Virus record (IMG/VR): IMGVR_UViG_3300034108_001154
Location: 1-64,000 of that record
DNA length: 64,000 nt
Source: a virus
Direction: 5' to 3' (one strand)
Shown piece by piece: positions 18,901-26,665 of the stretch; the first letter of the stretch is position 1; each line of letters starts with the position of its first letter. Below the pieces are notes generated by a model. The model was given only the letters and a program-made list of their open reading frames with translations. It searched no databases and was not told the origin of the DNA. A program made the position numbers and the translations under genes.

Positions 18901-21900
18901 ACTGGTGGAAGTGTTATTTTATCTTCTGGTTCATCATTTGTTGGAGATGGTAGTGGATTGACTAACATCAATATAGCTAACTTATCATTTGAAACTTCAC
19001 TTTTACAAAGTGGTTCATTTACAACGGTACTTTCACCAAACTTTGGATTAGTTGTTAACGCATCCGCATCAGTTAGTGGAAACTTAAGTGTTGAAAAAAA
19101 TATATACGCACCTGTAATTTATGGTGGACAAATTACCGGTTCATTCTATGGTGGATACTATGGAGAGGGTGATGCTGAAGATAGAGATATTCTTATCTAT
19201 GATGCGGCCCGTTCTAAATATGTACCTGTACCTGAGAGTACACCAACAACCGCAGAACCATTTACAAATGTAACTGAAGTAACGGTTGTACACAACTTTG
19301 ATGTTGATTATCCAATCGTACAAGTTTATGAAGCTGGTACAAATGGAATGATTATACCTCAAGCTATCATACCATTGGACAGTGATAGAGTTAGAGTAGT
19401 ATTTAGTGGTTTAACTTCTGGAGTTGTAGTAGTTGGTAGTGGTGGTTCAAAAATAAGTGGAGCAATTAGTGGTAACAACGTAATTGGAATTGTACCATCA
19501 GCGTCTAGAGCAATTTCAGCAGAAACTGCTGATACTGCATTAAATGTAGCTGGTATTGATTCGGCATCTCTTGCATTATTAAACGATTTACAAAACTTTG
19601 TAAGAAACGAACAAACATCATCTATGACGGTGTTGAGTTCATCTTTCGCTCTTACTGCATCTTACGCATTAAATGCTGGTGAAGCTGGTAGTGGTGGAAC
19701 TGATTTATTCATTTACTATACAAGTTCGTTAGTACAAACTGAAACTGGAAAAATTAACTTTACTGGTTCTGGTGTAAGTGTAATTGATTCTGGTTCTGAT
19801 GGTATATTAGTAACTATCTTAGGTGGCGGTGGTACTGGTGATGGTGATTTACTATCATCTCAAACCGCATCAATGTATGTGTTCTCATCATCATTTGCAT
19901 CAATAGCCGAATACGCATTAAACGCAGTTGGTGGTGGAAGTGGTACTGGTTTCCCATTTGAAGGTTATGCTGCACTAACGGGAAGTTTAAATGTATCGGG
20001 TAGTTTAATTGTAACTGGTAGTACATTCATACAAAATTTACCATTAGGTTCAACAAATTTAGTGGTTACCTATAACCCAACAACTGGAAGATTAGAACAA
20101 CAATCAATCGATGCAGCTGTTGGTACGAGTGGAGTAGATGGTACATCTGGAACTGGTGGTACATCTGGAACTGGTGGTACATCTGGAACAAGCGGAACGA
20201 GTGGAACGAGTGGAAGTAGTGGAACTTCTGGTACGAGTGGAACATCAGGTACATCTGGAACATCAGGTACATCTGGAACAAATGGTACGTCTGGTTCATC
20301 TGGGACAAGTGGAACAAGTGGAACATCTGGAACGTCTGGTACTTCAGCAACATCTGGAACATCTGGAACGTCTGGTACTTCTGGAAGTAGTGGAAGTAGT
20401 GGTTCATCTGGAACAAGTGGGACAAGTGGAACATCTGGAACGTCTGGTACTTCAGCAACATCTGGAAGTAGTGGAACATCTGGTTCTTCTGGAAGTAGTG
20501 GTTCTTCTGGAACATCTGGTTCAAGTGGTTCTTCTGGAACATCTGGTTCAAGTGGTTCAAGTGGTAGTAGTGGTTCATCTGGAACATCTGGTTCAAGCGG
20601 AAGTAGTGGTTCAAGCGGAAGTAGTGGAAGTAGTGGAACCTCTGGTTCATCAGGTTCGTCTGGTTCATCTGGAACAAGCGGAACGAGTGGAAGTAGTGGA
20701 AGTAGTGGTTCTTCAGGAACATCAGGTTCGTCTGGAACCTCTGGTTCATCAGGTTCATCTGGAACAAGTGGTTCAAGTGGAAGTAGTGGTACGAGTGGAA
20801 CGTCTGGTTCAAGTGGTACTACTGGTACATCTGGTTCTTCGGGAACATCGGGCACTTCTGGTTCTTCTGGAACATCTGGTAGAGAAGGTGGTAGACTTTT
20901 CGAAGTAATTAATGATGGATTCAATTATGCATTTGATGGATATGATGATGCTACATTCCCAACCTTAACATTAGTAAGAGGTGAATTATTTTACTTTGAT
21001 GTAAGTGGAGTTTCAGCATCACACCCATTTGCATTAAGATTATCAAGCGGTAATACTTCAGTTGTAGATGGTACAATAAATAATGACCCATTAAATGGAT
21101 TAGCTGGAACAACTGATTTAATAGCATATAGAGTACCTGAAGATGCACCAAACAATATTGTTTATCAATGTGCAGTTCATTCATCAATGATTGGAATTAT
21201 TGAAATTGTTGATAAAAACGGAACTTCTGGTACATCTGGTACTTCTGGTAGTAGTGGAACATCTGGTACGAGTGGAACTTCAGGTTCTTCTGGGACAAGT
21301 GGAACCTCTGGTTCTTCTGGAACAAGTGGAAGTAGTGGTACTTCTGGTACCTCTGGAACGAGTGGTAGTAGTGGAACTTCTGGTTCAAGTGGTAGTAGTG
21401 GTTCAAGTGGAAGTAGTGGAAGTAGTGGAACATCGGGTTCATCAGGAAGTAGTGGAAGTAGTGGGACATCGGGTTCTTCTGGTTCATCTGGTTCATCTGG
21501 TTCGTCTGGAACGAGTGGAACGAGTGGAAGTAGTGGTTCTTCTGGTACGAGTGGTACGAGCGGTGAAAGTGGTTCATCTGGAACTTCTGGTTCAAGCGGG
21601 ACAAGTGGAGTTGATGGTACTTCTGGTTCAAGTGGAACAAGCGGATTAGATGGAACATCGGGTACATCTGGTACATCGGGAACTTCTGGCACTTCTGGTA
21701 CATCTGGGACAAGTGGTACATCGGGAACTTCTGGAACTTCTGGAACTAGTGGTGAGAATGGTTCATCTGGAACATCTGGTTCTTCTGGAACATCGGGAAC
21801 GAGTGGAACATCAGGTACATCTGGAACAAGTGCAACATCTGGAACCTCTGGTACAAACGGAACGAGTGGAAGTAGTGGTACTTCTGGTTCATCTGGTTCA

Positions 21901-24900
21901 ACCGGTACTGATGGTACATCGGGAAGTAGTGGTTCTTCTGGGACAAGTGGTACGAGTGGTTCAAATGGAACAAGCGGAAGTAGTGGAACATCTGGAACAA
22001 GTGGTTCAACGGGAACGGATGGGACAAGTGGTTCTTCTGGAACAAGTGGTACGAGTGGTTCGAATGGTACATCAGGAAGTAGTGGTACTTCTGGTTCTTC
22101 TGGTTCAACTGGTAGTAGTGGAACTTCTGGTACTTCTGGTTCTTCTGGGACAAGTGGGACAAGTGGTTCGAATGGAACGAGTGGAAGTAGTGGAACTTCT
22201 GGTTCAAGTGGTTCAACGGGAACGGATGGTACATCTGGTTCATCTGGTTCATCTGGAACAAGTGGAGTTGATGGAACGAGTGGAAGTAGTGGAACTTCTG
22301 GTTCAACTGGAACGGATGGTACATCTGGTTCATATGGTACATCTGGAACAAGTGGTTTATCTGGTTCAAATGGTACATCTGGAACTTCAGGTTTAAATGG
22401 AACTTCAGGTTCGTCTGGTACAAGTGGTTCATCTGGTTCATCTGGTACTAATGGTACGTCTGGTTCATCGGGAATTAGTGGAACTTCTGGGACAAGTGGA
22501 AGTAGTGGAAGTAGTGGTACATCTGGTTCAAGTGGTACATCTGGAACATCTGGAACCGCAGGTACATCTGGTTTAGATGGAACTTTATTTGGAAGTAGTG
22601 GTACTTCGGGTTCTTCTGGTTCAACTGGAACATCGGGAAGTAGTGGAACTTCTGGAACAAGTGGAGTTGATGGAACATTCTTCGGTTCTTCTGGTTCATC
22701 GGGTACTTCTGGTACAAGTGGAAGTAGTGGAACAAGTGGTTTGAGTGGTTCAAGCGGTACATCTGGAACTTCTGGAACAAGCGGACAAGATGGAACATTC
22801 TTTGGTTCATCTGGAACCTCTGGAACATCTGGTGTTGGTACTAATGGTACATCCGGTTCAAGTGGTACATCTGGAACTTCTGGAACAAGCGGACAAGATG
22901 GAACATTCTTTGGAAGTAATGGAACTGCTGGTACATCTGGTACATCTGGTTCATCTGGAACAAGCGGAAGTAGTGGAACTGCTGGTACGTCTGGAACAAG
23001 CGGACAAGATGGAACTTTATTTGGAAGTAGTGGTACATCTGGTACATCAGGTCAAAGTGGTTCATCAGGTACTTCTGGTTTAGGTACAAACGGAACCTCT
23101 GGAACAAGCGGACAAGATGGAACTTTATTTGGAAGTAGTGGAACATCTGGAACAAGTGGTCAAAGTGGTTCATCAGGTACTTCTGGTTTAGGTACAAACG
23201 GAACCTCTGGGACTAGTGGACAAGATGGAACTTTATTTGGAAGTAGTGGAACATCTGGGACAAGTGGTGAAAGTGGTTCATCTGGTACAAGTGGTATTGG
23301 GACAAATGGAACATCAGGTACTTCTGGACAAGATGGAACTTTATTCGGTTCGTCTGGAACATCTGGTACAAGTGGTGAAAGTGGTTCATCAGGAACATCT
23401 GGGTTAGGTACAAATGGTACTTCTGGAACAAGTGGACAGGATGGTACGTTATTCGGTTCATCTGGTACATCTGGAACATCAGGTGAAAGTGGTTCATCTG
23501 GTACTTCTGGGTTAGGTACAAATGGAACATCAGGTACTTCTGGGCAAGATGGAACTTTATTCGGTTCATCTGGAACATCTGGTACATCAGGTGAAAGTGG
23601 TTCGTCTGGAACATCTGGTGTTGGAACTAATGGAACATCGGGTACTTCTGGACAAGATGGAACTTTATTTGGTTCGTCTGGTACAAGCGGAACATCAGGT
23701 GAAAGTGGTTCTTCTGGAACATCTGGAGTTGGTACGAATGGAACATCAGGTACTTCTGGACAAGATGGAACATTATTTGGTTCATCAGGTACTTCTGGTA
23801 CAAGTGGTGAAAGTGGCTCATCTGGTACTTCTGGTATAACGGGCACCGCTGGTACTTCGGGAACATCTGGACAGGATGGAACTTTATTTGGTTCTTCTGG
23901 AACATCGGGAACATCTGGTATTGGTACTGATGGTACATCTGGTATAACGGGTACTGCTGGAACATCTGGGACAAGTGGACAAGATGGAACTTTATTTGGA
24001 AGTAGTGGTTCTTCTGGAACAAGCGGAGTAAGTGGAAGTAATGGAACATCTGGCATTGGAACAAATGGTTCATCTGGAACAAGTGGACAAGATGGAACTT
24101 TATTCGGAAGTAGTGGTACTTCTGGTACATCTGGATTAGGTACTAATGGTACATCTGGATTAGGTACTAATGGTACTTCTGGAACATCTGGGCAGGATGG
24201 AACTTTATTTGGTTCATCCGGTACATCTGGTACATCGGGTTCATCTGGATTGGGTACAAATGGTTCATCTGGAACCGCAGGTACATCTGGTTTAGATGGA
24301 ACTTTATTTGGAAGTAGTGGTTCATCTGGAACATCTGGAATGGCTGGTTCAAGTGGTTCAAGTGGTTTAAGTGGTACATCTGGTATTACTGGTGATGGTG
24401 GTTCATCTGGTACATCTGGTTCATCTGGGATATCGGCTACAATTACTGGAACTACTAATAACGGAGTTCTTACACTAAATGGGTCATCACCCAATATTAC
24501 AGCTGAAAGTGGACTTACTTATGATGGTACTTTATTAGATGTAACGGGTAACGCAACTATATCAGGTAATATAACTGGAAATAATGTAACTGCAAATACA
24601 TCAGTTTATACACCTAACTTTAGAGAATTATTTTCTAATTTAGGTACGGGTGGAAGTGTAACAATTAATTTAACAACTGCAAATAATTTTAGATATACGG
24701 CTAATGCAAATGTTACTTACACATTCTCAAACCCACCATCATCTCCTCAGGGATTTGGATTTACGTTGGTTTATGTGAATGGTGGTAACTTTACAACAAC
24801 ATGGCCGGCATCAGTAGATTGGGCTGGTGGTATAGCACCTGCGTTAACTGCAAATGGAACTGATATTTTAGTATTCTATACTTATGATGGTGGAACAACA

Positions 24901-24936
24901 TATTATGGATTCTTATCCGCAGCAAATTTAAGTTAA
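12952..24936 (+). CDS. Giant 3994-aa tail fibre with GSGxGLFxIP modules, collagen-like shaft and embedded cupredoxin
   Basis: Residues about 75-2030 hold some 28 modules built on GSVTASVxPNxGFxVxS, GSxFTGSxxVSG and G(S/D)GxGLFNIP; this looks like a segmented beta-shaft. Residues about 2390-2645 and 2757-3826 are collagen-like Gly-Thr/Ser-Ser triplets. Between them, residues about 2650-2755 form a cupredoxin-like domain with candidate copper ligands His2691, Cys2740, His2743 and Met2746. The C-terminal 165 residues (from SATITGTTNNGVLTLNG) form a globular tip ending YYGFLSAANLS. A near-identical linker follows the collagen block in the 3927-aa fibre. Probably a long, flexible trimeric adhesion fibre. 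The reading frame is open throughout, with no interruption. Domain calls are by eye; the trimer is inferred from collagen-like sequence. Confidence 0.8.
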   Translation: MSQLLSGKVKVTLPQNVSEDRYEFLQLNEAEPNLGVPISGSLSSGSVALLASDEFGNRLFVTKLQFPEYSGSFSGSFQGDGSRLTNLPLVKDASRLISGSASASISPQTGFLVNVSSSFDGDMDINGDVRVTGDLYVNNRIVAREILVQIISSSIIFSSGSNRFGNSLVDLQEFTGSVSVTGSFDVNGEGRFSNNVYISNTASASFFEGDGSKLFNLPAAAESPRIVDGAVTASVNESYGFRLEGTTRAEFSSSLFVSGNIEIVSGSSFSGSGANLFDIPRAALTPDALLSAFITSGSVTASVNPNYGFRLEGTNRAEFSSSLFVAGNVTASMFTGSGAGLFDIPRAALTPDALVSPLIGSGSVTASVNPNYGFRLEGTNRAEFSSSVYVDGNVTASMFSGSGAGLFNIPRAALTPDALVSPLISSGSVTASVDPKSGFVVTSIESGSQFTGSLFVSGGISINSGSIFSGSGAGLFNIPRAALTPDALLSTFISSGSVTASVSPNFGFRVESQQSGSEFTGSVDVSGNVSASMFSGSGAGLFDIPRAALTPDALLSNLITSGSVTASVDPKAGFVVTSIQSGSQFSGSVRFRDNLIVAGNVTASMFTGSGAGLFNIPRAALTPDAQLSNIIASGSVTASVTPQNGFQVISVASGSEFTGSVRLRDNLNVRGTVTASMFSGSGAGLFNIPLSALAEQVAQATRIATGSVTASVGSNFGFKVESAQFGSEFTGSIDVSGSVTLKSGSFYSGSGEGLFNIPLSALSEEVINRNFIADGQVTASVDNINGFVVTSPLSGSTFKGSVYVTGSVNVSGSLFVSGGGIIQALTGSFFSGSGQGLLNIPRSALTEDALISTEIKSGSVTASVSPNIGFVVNSAQSGSEFTGSIDVSGSVSASLFRGDGSGLTNITIPVITDGNVTASVDDSNGFIVTSQAYGSQFTGSVRVNTFVTASEFRGNFAGDGSQITNIQISIIQDGEITASVSNENGFVVDSFKSGSTFYGNIIANNGIVSNDDIIANGNIQANIGSFFSGSGAGLTNIPLSAFAEEVIASTRIQSGSVTASVSPNFGFKVESLDSGSQFTGSVKVLGQVKILSGSGYFSGSGEGLTNIPRSALTEDALLSSFIVSGSVTASVAPNTGFVVISYQSGSTFFGDIQLATGSFSGSGARLFDIPKSAISDLDTSKIFSGSVTASTHPQNGFIVTSVVSGSTFFGDVQLVTGSFSGSGAKLFNIPRTALTPDALISTTITSGSVTASVAPNTGFVVTSIESGSKFFGNIELVTGSFSGSGRNLFDIPFSNLTGDSNRIASGSATASISPNLGLVVNTSASIDGDLNVAGAINATEINVTFINSEVIYSSGSNIFGDSLTDIQQMTGSVKITGSLTVDGVITGDGSGLFNIPQSALTEAATLIASGSVTASVNPNNGFVVTSIESGSTFSGSLFVSGGVSINSGSTFSGSGADLFNIPISAFSPDAQDAINSLLAIQSGILASGSVTASVSNEFGFKVESIDSGSQFTGSLFVSGGVELSSGSSFSGSGARLFDIPRAALTPDALLSNLIASGSVTASVTPDNGFVVTSIESGSTFSGSLFVSGNIEVVSGSSFSGSGENLFNIPLTALSTEAIEALISTEIKSGSVTASVTPDFGFVVVSAESGSEFTGSVDVSGSLYVTQTISSSIVKANELSGSFSGSFFGDGGGLTNISLANLSFDVYRLVSGSVTASVTPTEGFKVESLDSGSKFTGSIDVSGSITIDGIYTGDGSGLTNIDIANLAIDTSRIYTGSVTASVSTDGHFRVLDGTTLRAIKSEFSGSVYVSESIYVNKFIFGDGTFITNVTAAASPRISSGSVTASVSPNFGFKVESARSGSEFTGSVDISGSISASLFSGDGSGLFNIPLEALEDLQLVKINSGSGIAIIDPLKLDVNVPITASRFDGDGSGLFNIPANALQDLQLDRIISGSTQAVISPDKGFEVGTKTSISGSLSVSGGLFVTGGSVILSSGSSFVGDGSGLTNINIANLSFETSLLQSGSFTTVLSPNFGLVVNASASVSGNLSVEKNIYAPVIYGGQITGSFYGGYYGEGDAEDRDILIYDAARSKYVPVPESTPTTAEPFTNVTEVTVVHNFDVDYPIVQVYEAGTNGMIIPQAIIPLDSDRVRVVFSGLTSGVVVVGSGGSKISGAISGNNVIGIVPSASRAISAETADTALNVAGIDSASLALLNDLQNFVRNEQTSSMTVLSSSFALTASYALNAGEAGSGGTDLFIYYTSSLVQTETGKINFTGSGVSVIDSGSDGILVTILGGGGTGDGDLLSSQTASMYVFSSSFASIAEYALNAVGGGSGTGFPFEGYAALTGSLNVSGSLIVTGSTFIQNLPLGSTNLVVTYNPTTGRLEQQSIDAAVGTSGVDGTSGTGGTSGTGGTSGTSGTSGTSGSSGTSGTSGTSGTSGTSGTSGTNGTSGSSGTSGTSGTSGTSGTSATSGTSGTSGTSGSSGSSGSSGTSGTSGTSGTSGTSATSGSSGTSGSSGSSGSSGTSGSSGSSGTSGSSGSSGSSGSSGTSGSSGSSGSSGSSGSSGTSGSSGSSGSSGTSGTSGSSGSSGSSGTSGSSGTSGSSGSSGTSGSSGSSGTSGTSGSSGTTGTSGSSGTSGTSGSSGTSGREGGRLFEVINDGFNYAFDGYDDATFPTLTLVRGELFYFDVSGVSASHPFALRLSSGNTSVVDGTINNDPLNGLAGTTDLIAYRVPEDAPNNIVYQCAVHSSMIGIIEIVDKNGTSGTSGTSGSSGTSGTSGTSGSSGTSGTSGSSGTSGSSGTSGTSGTSGSSGTSGSSGSSGSSGSSGSSGTSGSSGSSGSSGTSGSSGSSGSSGSSGTSGTSGSSGSSGTSGTSGESGSSGTSGSSGTSGVDGTSGSSGTSGLDGTSGTSGTSGTSGTSGTSGTSGTSGTSGTSGTSGENGSSGTSGSSGTSGTSGTSGTSGTSATSGTSGTNGTSGSSGTSGSSGSTGTDGTSGSSGSSGTSGTSGSNGTSGSSGTSGTSGSTGTDGTSGSSGTSGTSGSNGTSGSSGTSGSSGSTGSSGTSGTSGSSGTSGTSGSNGTSGSSGTSGSSGSTGTDGTSGSSGSSGTSGVDGTSGSSGTSGSTGTDGTSGSYGTSGTSGLSGSNGTSGTSGLNGTSGSSGTSGSSGSSGTNGTSGSSGISGTSGTSGSSGSSGTSGSSGTSGTSGTAGTSGLDGTLFGSSGTSGSSGSTGTSGSSGTSGTSGVDGTFFGSSGSSGTSGTSGSSGTSGLSGSSGTSGTSGTSGQDGTFFGSSGTSGTSGVGTNGTSGSSGTSGTSGTSGQDGTFFGSNGTAGTSGTSGSSGTSGSSGTAGTSGTSGQDGTLFGSSGTSGTSGQSGSSGTSGLGTNGTSGTSGQDGTLFGSSGTSGTSGQSGSSGTSGLGTNGTSGTSGQDGTLFGSSGTSGTSGESGSSGTSGIGTNGTSGTSGQDGTLFGSSGTSGTSGESGSSGTSGLGTNGTSGTSGQDGTLFGSSGTSGTSGESGSSGTSGLGTNGTSGTSGQDGTLFGSSGTSGTSGESGSSGTSGVGTNGTSGTSGQDGTLFGSSGTSGTSGESGSSGTSGVGTNGTSGTSGQDGTLFGSSGTSGTSGESGSSGTSGITGTAGTSGTSGQDGTLFGSSGTSGTSGIGTDGTSGITGTAGTSGTSGQDGTLFGSSGSSGTSGVSGSNGTSGIGTNGSSGTSGQDGTLFGSSGTSGTSGLGTNGTSGLGTNGTSGTSGQDGTLFGSSGTSGTSGSSGLGTNGSSGTAGTSGLDGTLFGSSGSSGTSGMAGSSGSSGLSGTSGITGDGGSSGTSGSSGISATITGTTNNGVLTLNGSSPNITAESGLTYDGTLLDVTGNATISGNITGNNVTANTSVYTPNFRELFSNLGTGGSVTINLTTANNFRYTANANVTYTFSNPPSSPQGFGFTLVYVNGGNFTTTWPASVDWAGGIAPALTANGTDILVFYTYDGGTTYYGFLSAANLS
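13180..18990 (+). repeat. About 28 tandem GSGxGLFxIP shaft modules
   Basis: The motif G(S/D)Gx(G/N/K)L(F/T)(N/D)I(P) occurs about 28 times, typically 65-90 residues apart, each followed by a helix-like (R/L)(A/S)AL(T/S)(P/E)(D/E)A and then SGSVTASV. Some stretches of neighbouring copies are nearly identical at the DNA level (for example around 14,150 and 14,360), which suggests recent unit duplication or gene conversion. Confidence 0.85.
20122..20880 (+). repeat. Collagen-like Gly-X-Y block A
   Basis: About 250 residues of uninterrupted Gly triplets, almost only GTS and GSS with a few GTN, GTA/GTG and GTT. There is no proline, so any triple helix would be of the Thr/Ser-rich bacterial and phage type. 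Codons for each triplet vary (ACA/ACT/ACG/ACC; AGT/TCA/TCT/TCG/AGC), so the DNA is much less repetitive than the protein. Confidence 0.9.
20889..21215 (+). other. Cupredoxin-like domain inside the fibre, copper ligands present
   Basis: This segment of the 3994-aa fibre reads TLVRGELFYFDVSG, SASHPFALRL, then YQCAVHSSMIGIIEIVD. The His (2691) plus Cys2740-x2-His2743-x2-Met2746 set matches a type 1 copper site, with the short C-x2-H-x2-M spacing known from amicyanin. It sits between two collagen-like blocks, so it would be exposed on the shaft. Metal binding is inferred from sequence alone. Confidence 0.65.
21220..24430 (+). repeat. Collagen-like Gly-X-Y block B with a 36-residue superrepeat
   Basis: About 1070 residues of Gly triplets. 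From about 22,572 to 24,315 a GxDGT(L/F)FG interruption recurs about 17 times. In the regular part the period is 36 aa (108 bp): GTN-GTS-GTS-GQD-GTLF-GSS-GTS-GTS-GES-GSS-GTS-GL. Each period has one four-residue (GTLF) and one two-residue (GL) break of the Gly-X-Y register, so the phase is restored once per repeat. Confidence 0.9.
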
Positions 24937-24943
24937 GAAAGTT

Positions 24944-25822
24944 ATGAGTATAGCAAGAAGATTAGTAACAGCAGCCGGTGGTAGTGAGGTACTACCATTT
25001 CAATTCCAACTAACAGTTGGTGCTGGGCAATTATTTGAATTACCTTTAGTAACTGTTGGTGGTACTCAACCAAAAGTTCAAGTAGGATGGGGTGATGGTA
25101 ATTCATCACCTATTATAGAAAGTGTAACTGATATTAATAGATTTCATACATATGCAACCGCTGGTACATATACGGTATCTGTAATTGGTTCACTACCTGG
25201 ATTTAGGGTTGATAATAGTACATATAGAGTATTATATACTGCGATACTTGATTGGGGAAATGTTGGATTAAGAAGTATTAACTTTTATGGATGTACAAAT
25301 ATAACATCAATACCTGGTGGTGCAATTGGTTTAAGTAGAATAACTCAATTTAACAATACATTTAGGGGTACTGGTATAACATCAATCCCATCTGATTTAT
25401 TTAGTTATTCTCCAATAGTATTGGATTTTATAGATACATTTTCATTTACAAGAATAACATCAGTTCCAAACAATTTATTTGATGAATGTACTTTAGTAAC
25501 ATCATTTAACTCAACTTTTAACGCATGTACATCATTAGTGAGTGTACCAAATGAATTATTCAGATATAATACACAAGTAATTAACTTTTCATCTACATTT
25601 AGAAATAATAGAGCGTTAACAAATATACCAACATTTTCATATAATCCAAATGTTACGGTATTTACGAATATATTTAATATGAGTTCCATAACCAATGGTT
25701 CAGCTAGTTGGGGAACTGTTGAAGCACTTTGGTCTAGGTCACCTGAACCATTAGGTACAAACGCATTTAACAATTGTACTGGAATTACAAATTACGCATC
25801 AATACCTGTAAATTGGAAATAA
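24944..25822 (+). CDS. PKD-like plus BspA/LRR-like repeat protein in the fibre cluster
   Basis: A 292-aa protein. Residues about 45-90 contain VGWGDGNSSP and HTYATAGTYTVSVIG, the signature of a PKD-type beta-sandwich. Residues about 105-270 are LRR-like repeats with a period of about 23-25 residues (TNITSIPGGAIGLSRITQF-NNTF, then ITSIPSDLFSYSPIVLDF-DTF, ITSVPNNLFDECTLVTSF-STF, LVSVPNELF). These resemble the BspA/DUF285 type of surface proteins. There is no signal peptide, so it is probably virion-assembled, as an adhesive tip or accessory to the fibres on either side. It starts 7 nt after the giant gene. Its exact role is unknown. Confidence 0.65.
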   Translation: MSIARRLVTAAGGSEVLPFQFQLTVGAGQLFELPLVTVGGTQPKVQVGWGDGNSSPIIESVTDINRFHTYATAGTYTVSVIGSLPGFRVDNSTYRVLYTAILDWGNVGLRSINFYGCTNITSIPGGAIGLSRITQFNNTFRGTGITSIPSDLFSYSPIVLDFIDTFSFTRITSVPNNLFDECTLVTSFNSTFNACTSLVSVPNELFRYNTQVINFSSTFRNNRALTNIPTFSYNPNVTVFTNIFNMSSITNGSASWGTVEALWSRSPEPLGTNAFNNCTGITNYASIPVNWK

Positions 25823-25829
25823 TAAAGAT

Positions 25830-26282
25830 ATGTATTTAAAATTAGAAAACGGAAATATAAGATATCCTTACACAATTAGTGAACTTAAATTGGAAAATCC
25901 AAATACAAGTTTCCCTGCGGTGTTAACTAATGAGGTATTAGAATCATTTGATGTATATTATGTAGAAGCTACTGAATATACTGATGATTATACAAAAAAC
26001 ATAGAGGAAGGTACTCCAATCCTATCCGATTCATCATATATTCAAGTTTGGAATATAACCGATGCAACTGAATCAGAAATTTCAGTAAAACTTGAAGAAA
26101 AATGGGTAGAAATTAGAATTATGAGAGATGCTTTATTAGCACAATCAGATTGGACCCAATTTCAAGACTCACCTATAAGTGGTACTACTTTAGTTGAGTG
26201 GCAAACATATAGACAATCTTTAAGAGATGTAACATCTCAACAAAATCCATATAATTTAAGCTGGCCGGCTAAACCAATGTAG
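25830..26282 (+). CDS. Tail fibre assembly chaperone-like protein
   Basis: A 150-aa protein. The C-terminal third has the spaced motif RDALLAQSDWTQ, DSPISG, W-x2-YRQSLRDV, then NPYNLSWPAKP. This is the conserved pattern of phage tail fibre assembly/chaperone proteins (a DWT-x-x-D-P-L then W-YR-x-LRD family). The N-terminus (NIRYPYTISELKLENPNTSFP) also fits that family. Such proteins are usually encoded next to the fibre they help to fold. Here it follows three fibre-type genes and precedes the last giant. It starts 7 nt after the previous stop. Not expected in the virion. Confidence 0.7.
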   Translation: MYLKLENGNIRYPYTISELKLENPNTSFPAVLTNEVLESFDVYYVEATEYTDDYTKNIEEGTPILSDSSYIQVWNITDATESEISVKLEEKWVEIRIMRDALLAQSDWTQFQDSPISGTTLVEWQTYRQSLRDVTSQQNPYNLSWPAKPM

Positions 26283-26297
26283 TAAAAGAAATTTGTT

Positions 26298-26307
26298 TAT
26301 ATTTATA
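26298..26307 (+). promoter_or_regulatory. Late-type promoter box TATATTTATA before the second fibre unit
   Basis: TATATTTATA at 26298-26307 ends 26 nt before the ATG at 26334, in the only gap of more than 30 nt within the fibre region. Same box as at 263. Confidence 0.55.
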
Positions 26308-26333
26308 CCTATAAAGAATGGAATAAATAGCAA

Positions 26334-26654
26334 ATGAGAATAGATGCACCAAGTTTTTCGGGCTCAATTAACCAAGCACCTTCCGCATATGCAACCCTAA
26401 GTGGTTCATTTACTGGAAGTTTTACTGGTTCCTTTAAGGGAGATATTGAAGTAACAACTGCTGAATTTACTAACCTAAGTGTAAAAGATAGTTTACGATT
26501 AGGGTATGATAAAGGTAATACTACTCAATATGTATTGGTATCAAGTGGCTCTATTGCGGTTTCTGGTTCGATAGATTTACAAGGCGGTTCATTTAATGTG
26601 GATGGTGTAAATGTATTGGATTCAGCGATAGCATTTGCGATTGCATTGGGATAA
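26334..26654 (+). CDS. Short fibre-type protein with GSFTGSF stalk
   Basis: A 106-aa protein. The N-terminus has the SGSFTGSFTGSFKGD shaft motif also found near the N-terminus of the giant fibres (SGSFSGSFQGDGS; SGSFSGSFSGDGS). It is followed by SLRLGYDKGNTTQYVLVSSGSIAVSGS strands and a hydrophobic C-terminus (DSAIAFAIALG). It looks like a miniature fibre or a base segment onto which the 3927-aa fibre is assembled. No named family recognised. Confidence 0.6.
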   Translation: MRIDAPSFSGSINQAPSAYATLSGSFTGSFTGSFKGDIEVTTAEFTNLSVKDSLRLGYDKGNTTQYVLVSSGSIAVSGSIDLQGGSFNVDGVNVLDSAIAFAIALG

Positions 26655-26665
26655 AAAAATAAAAT

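Noticed and set aside
20138-22396. Plus-strand alternative frames rich in His-Leu-Val-Gln-Glu over the collagen tracts
   Set aside because: Out-of-frame reading of Gly-Ser-Thr codons; the in-frame 3994-aa protein explains the sequence.
22572-24315. Possible CRISPR-like array because of 108-bp periodicity
   Set aside because: The period is a coding superrepeat within a giant protein; no fixed direct repeat with unique spacers.
23160-24494. Long minus-strand frame (444 codons) rich in Pro-Glu/Asp-Val
   Set aside because: It is the reverse complement of the Gly-Thr/Ser-Ser codons, which yields Pro/Val/Leu/Asp repeats with no stops; no start context or promoter.
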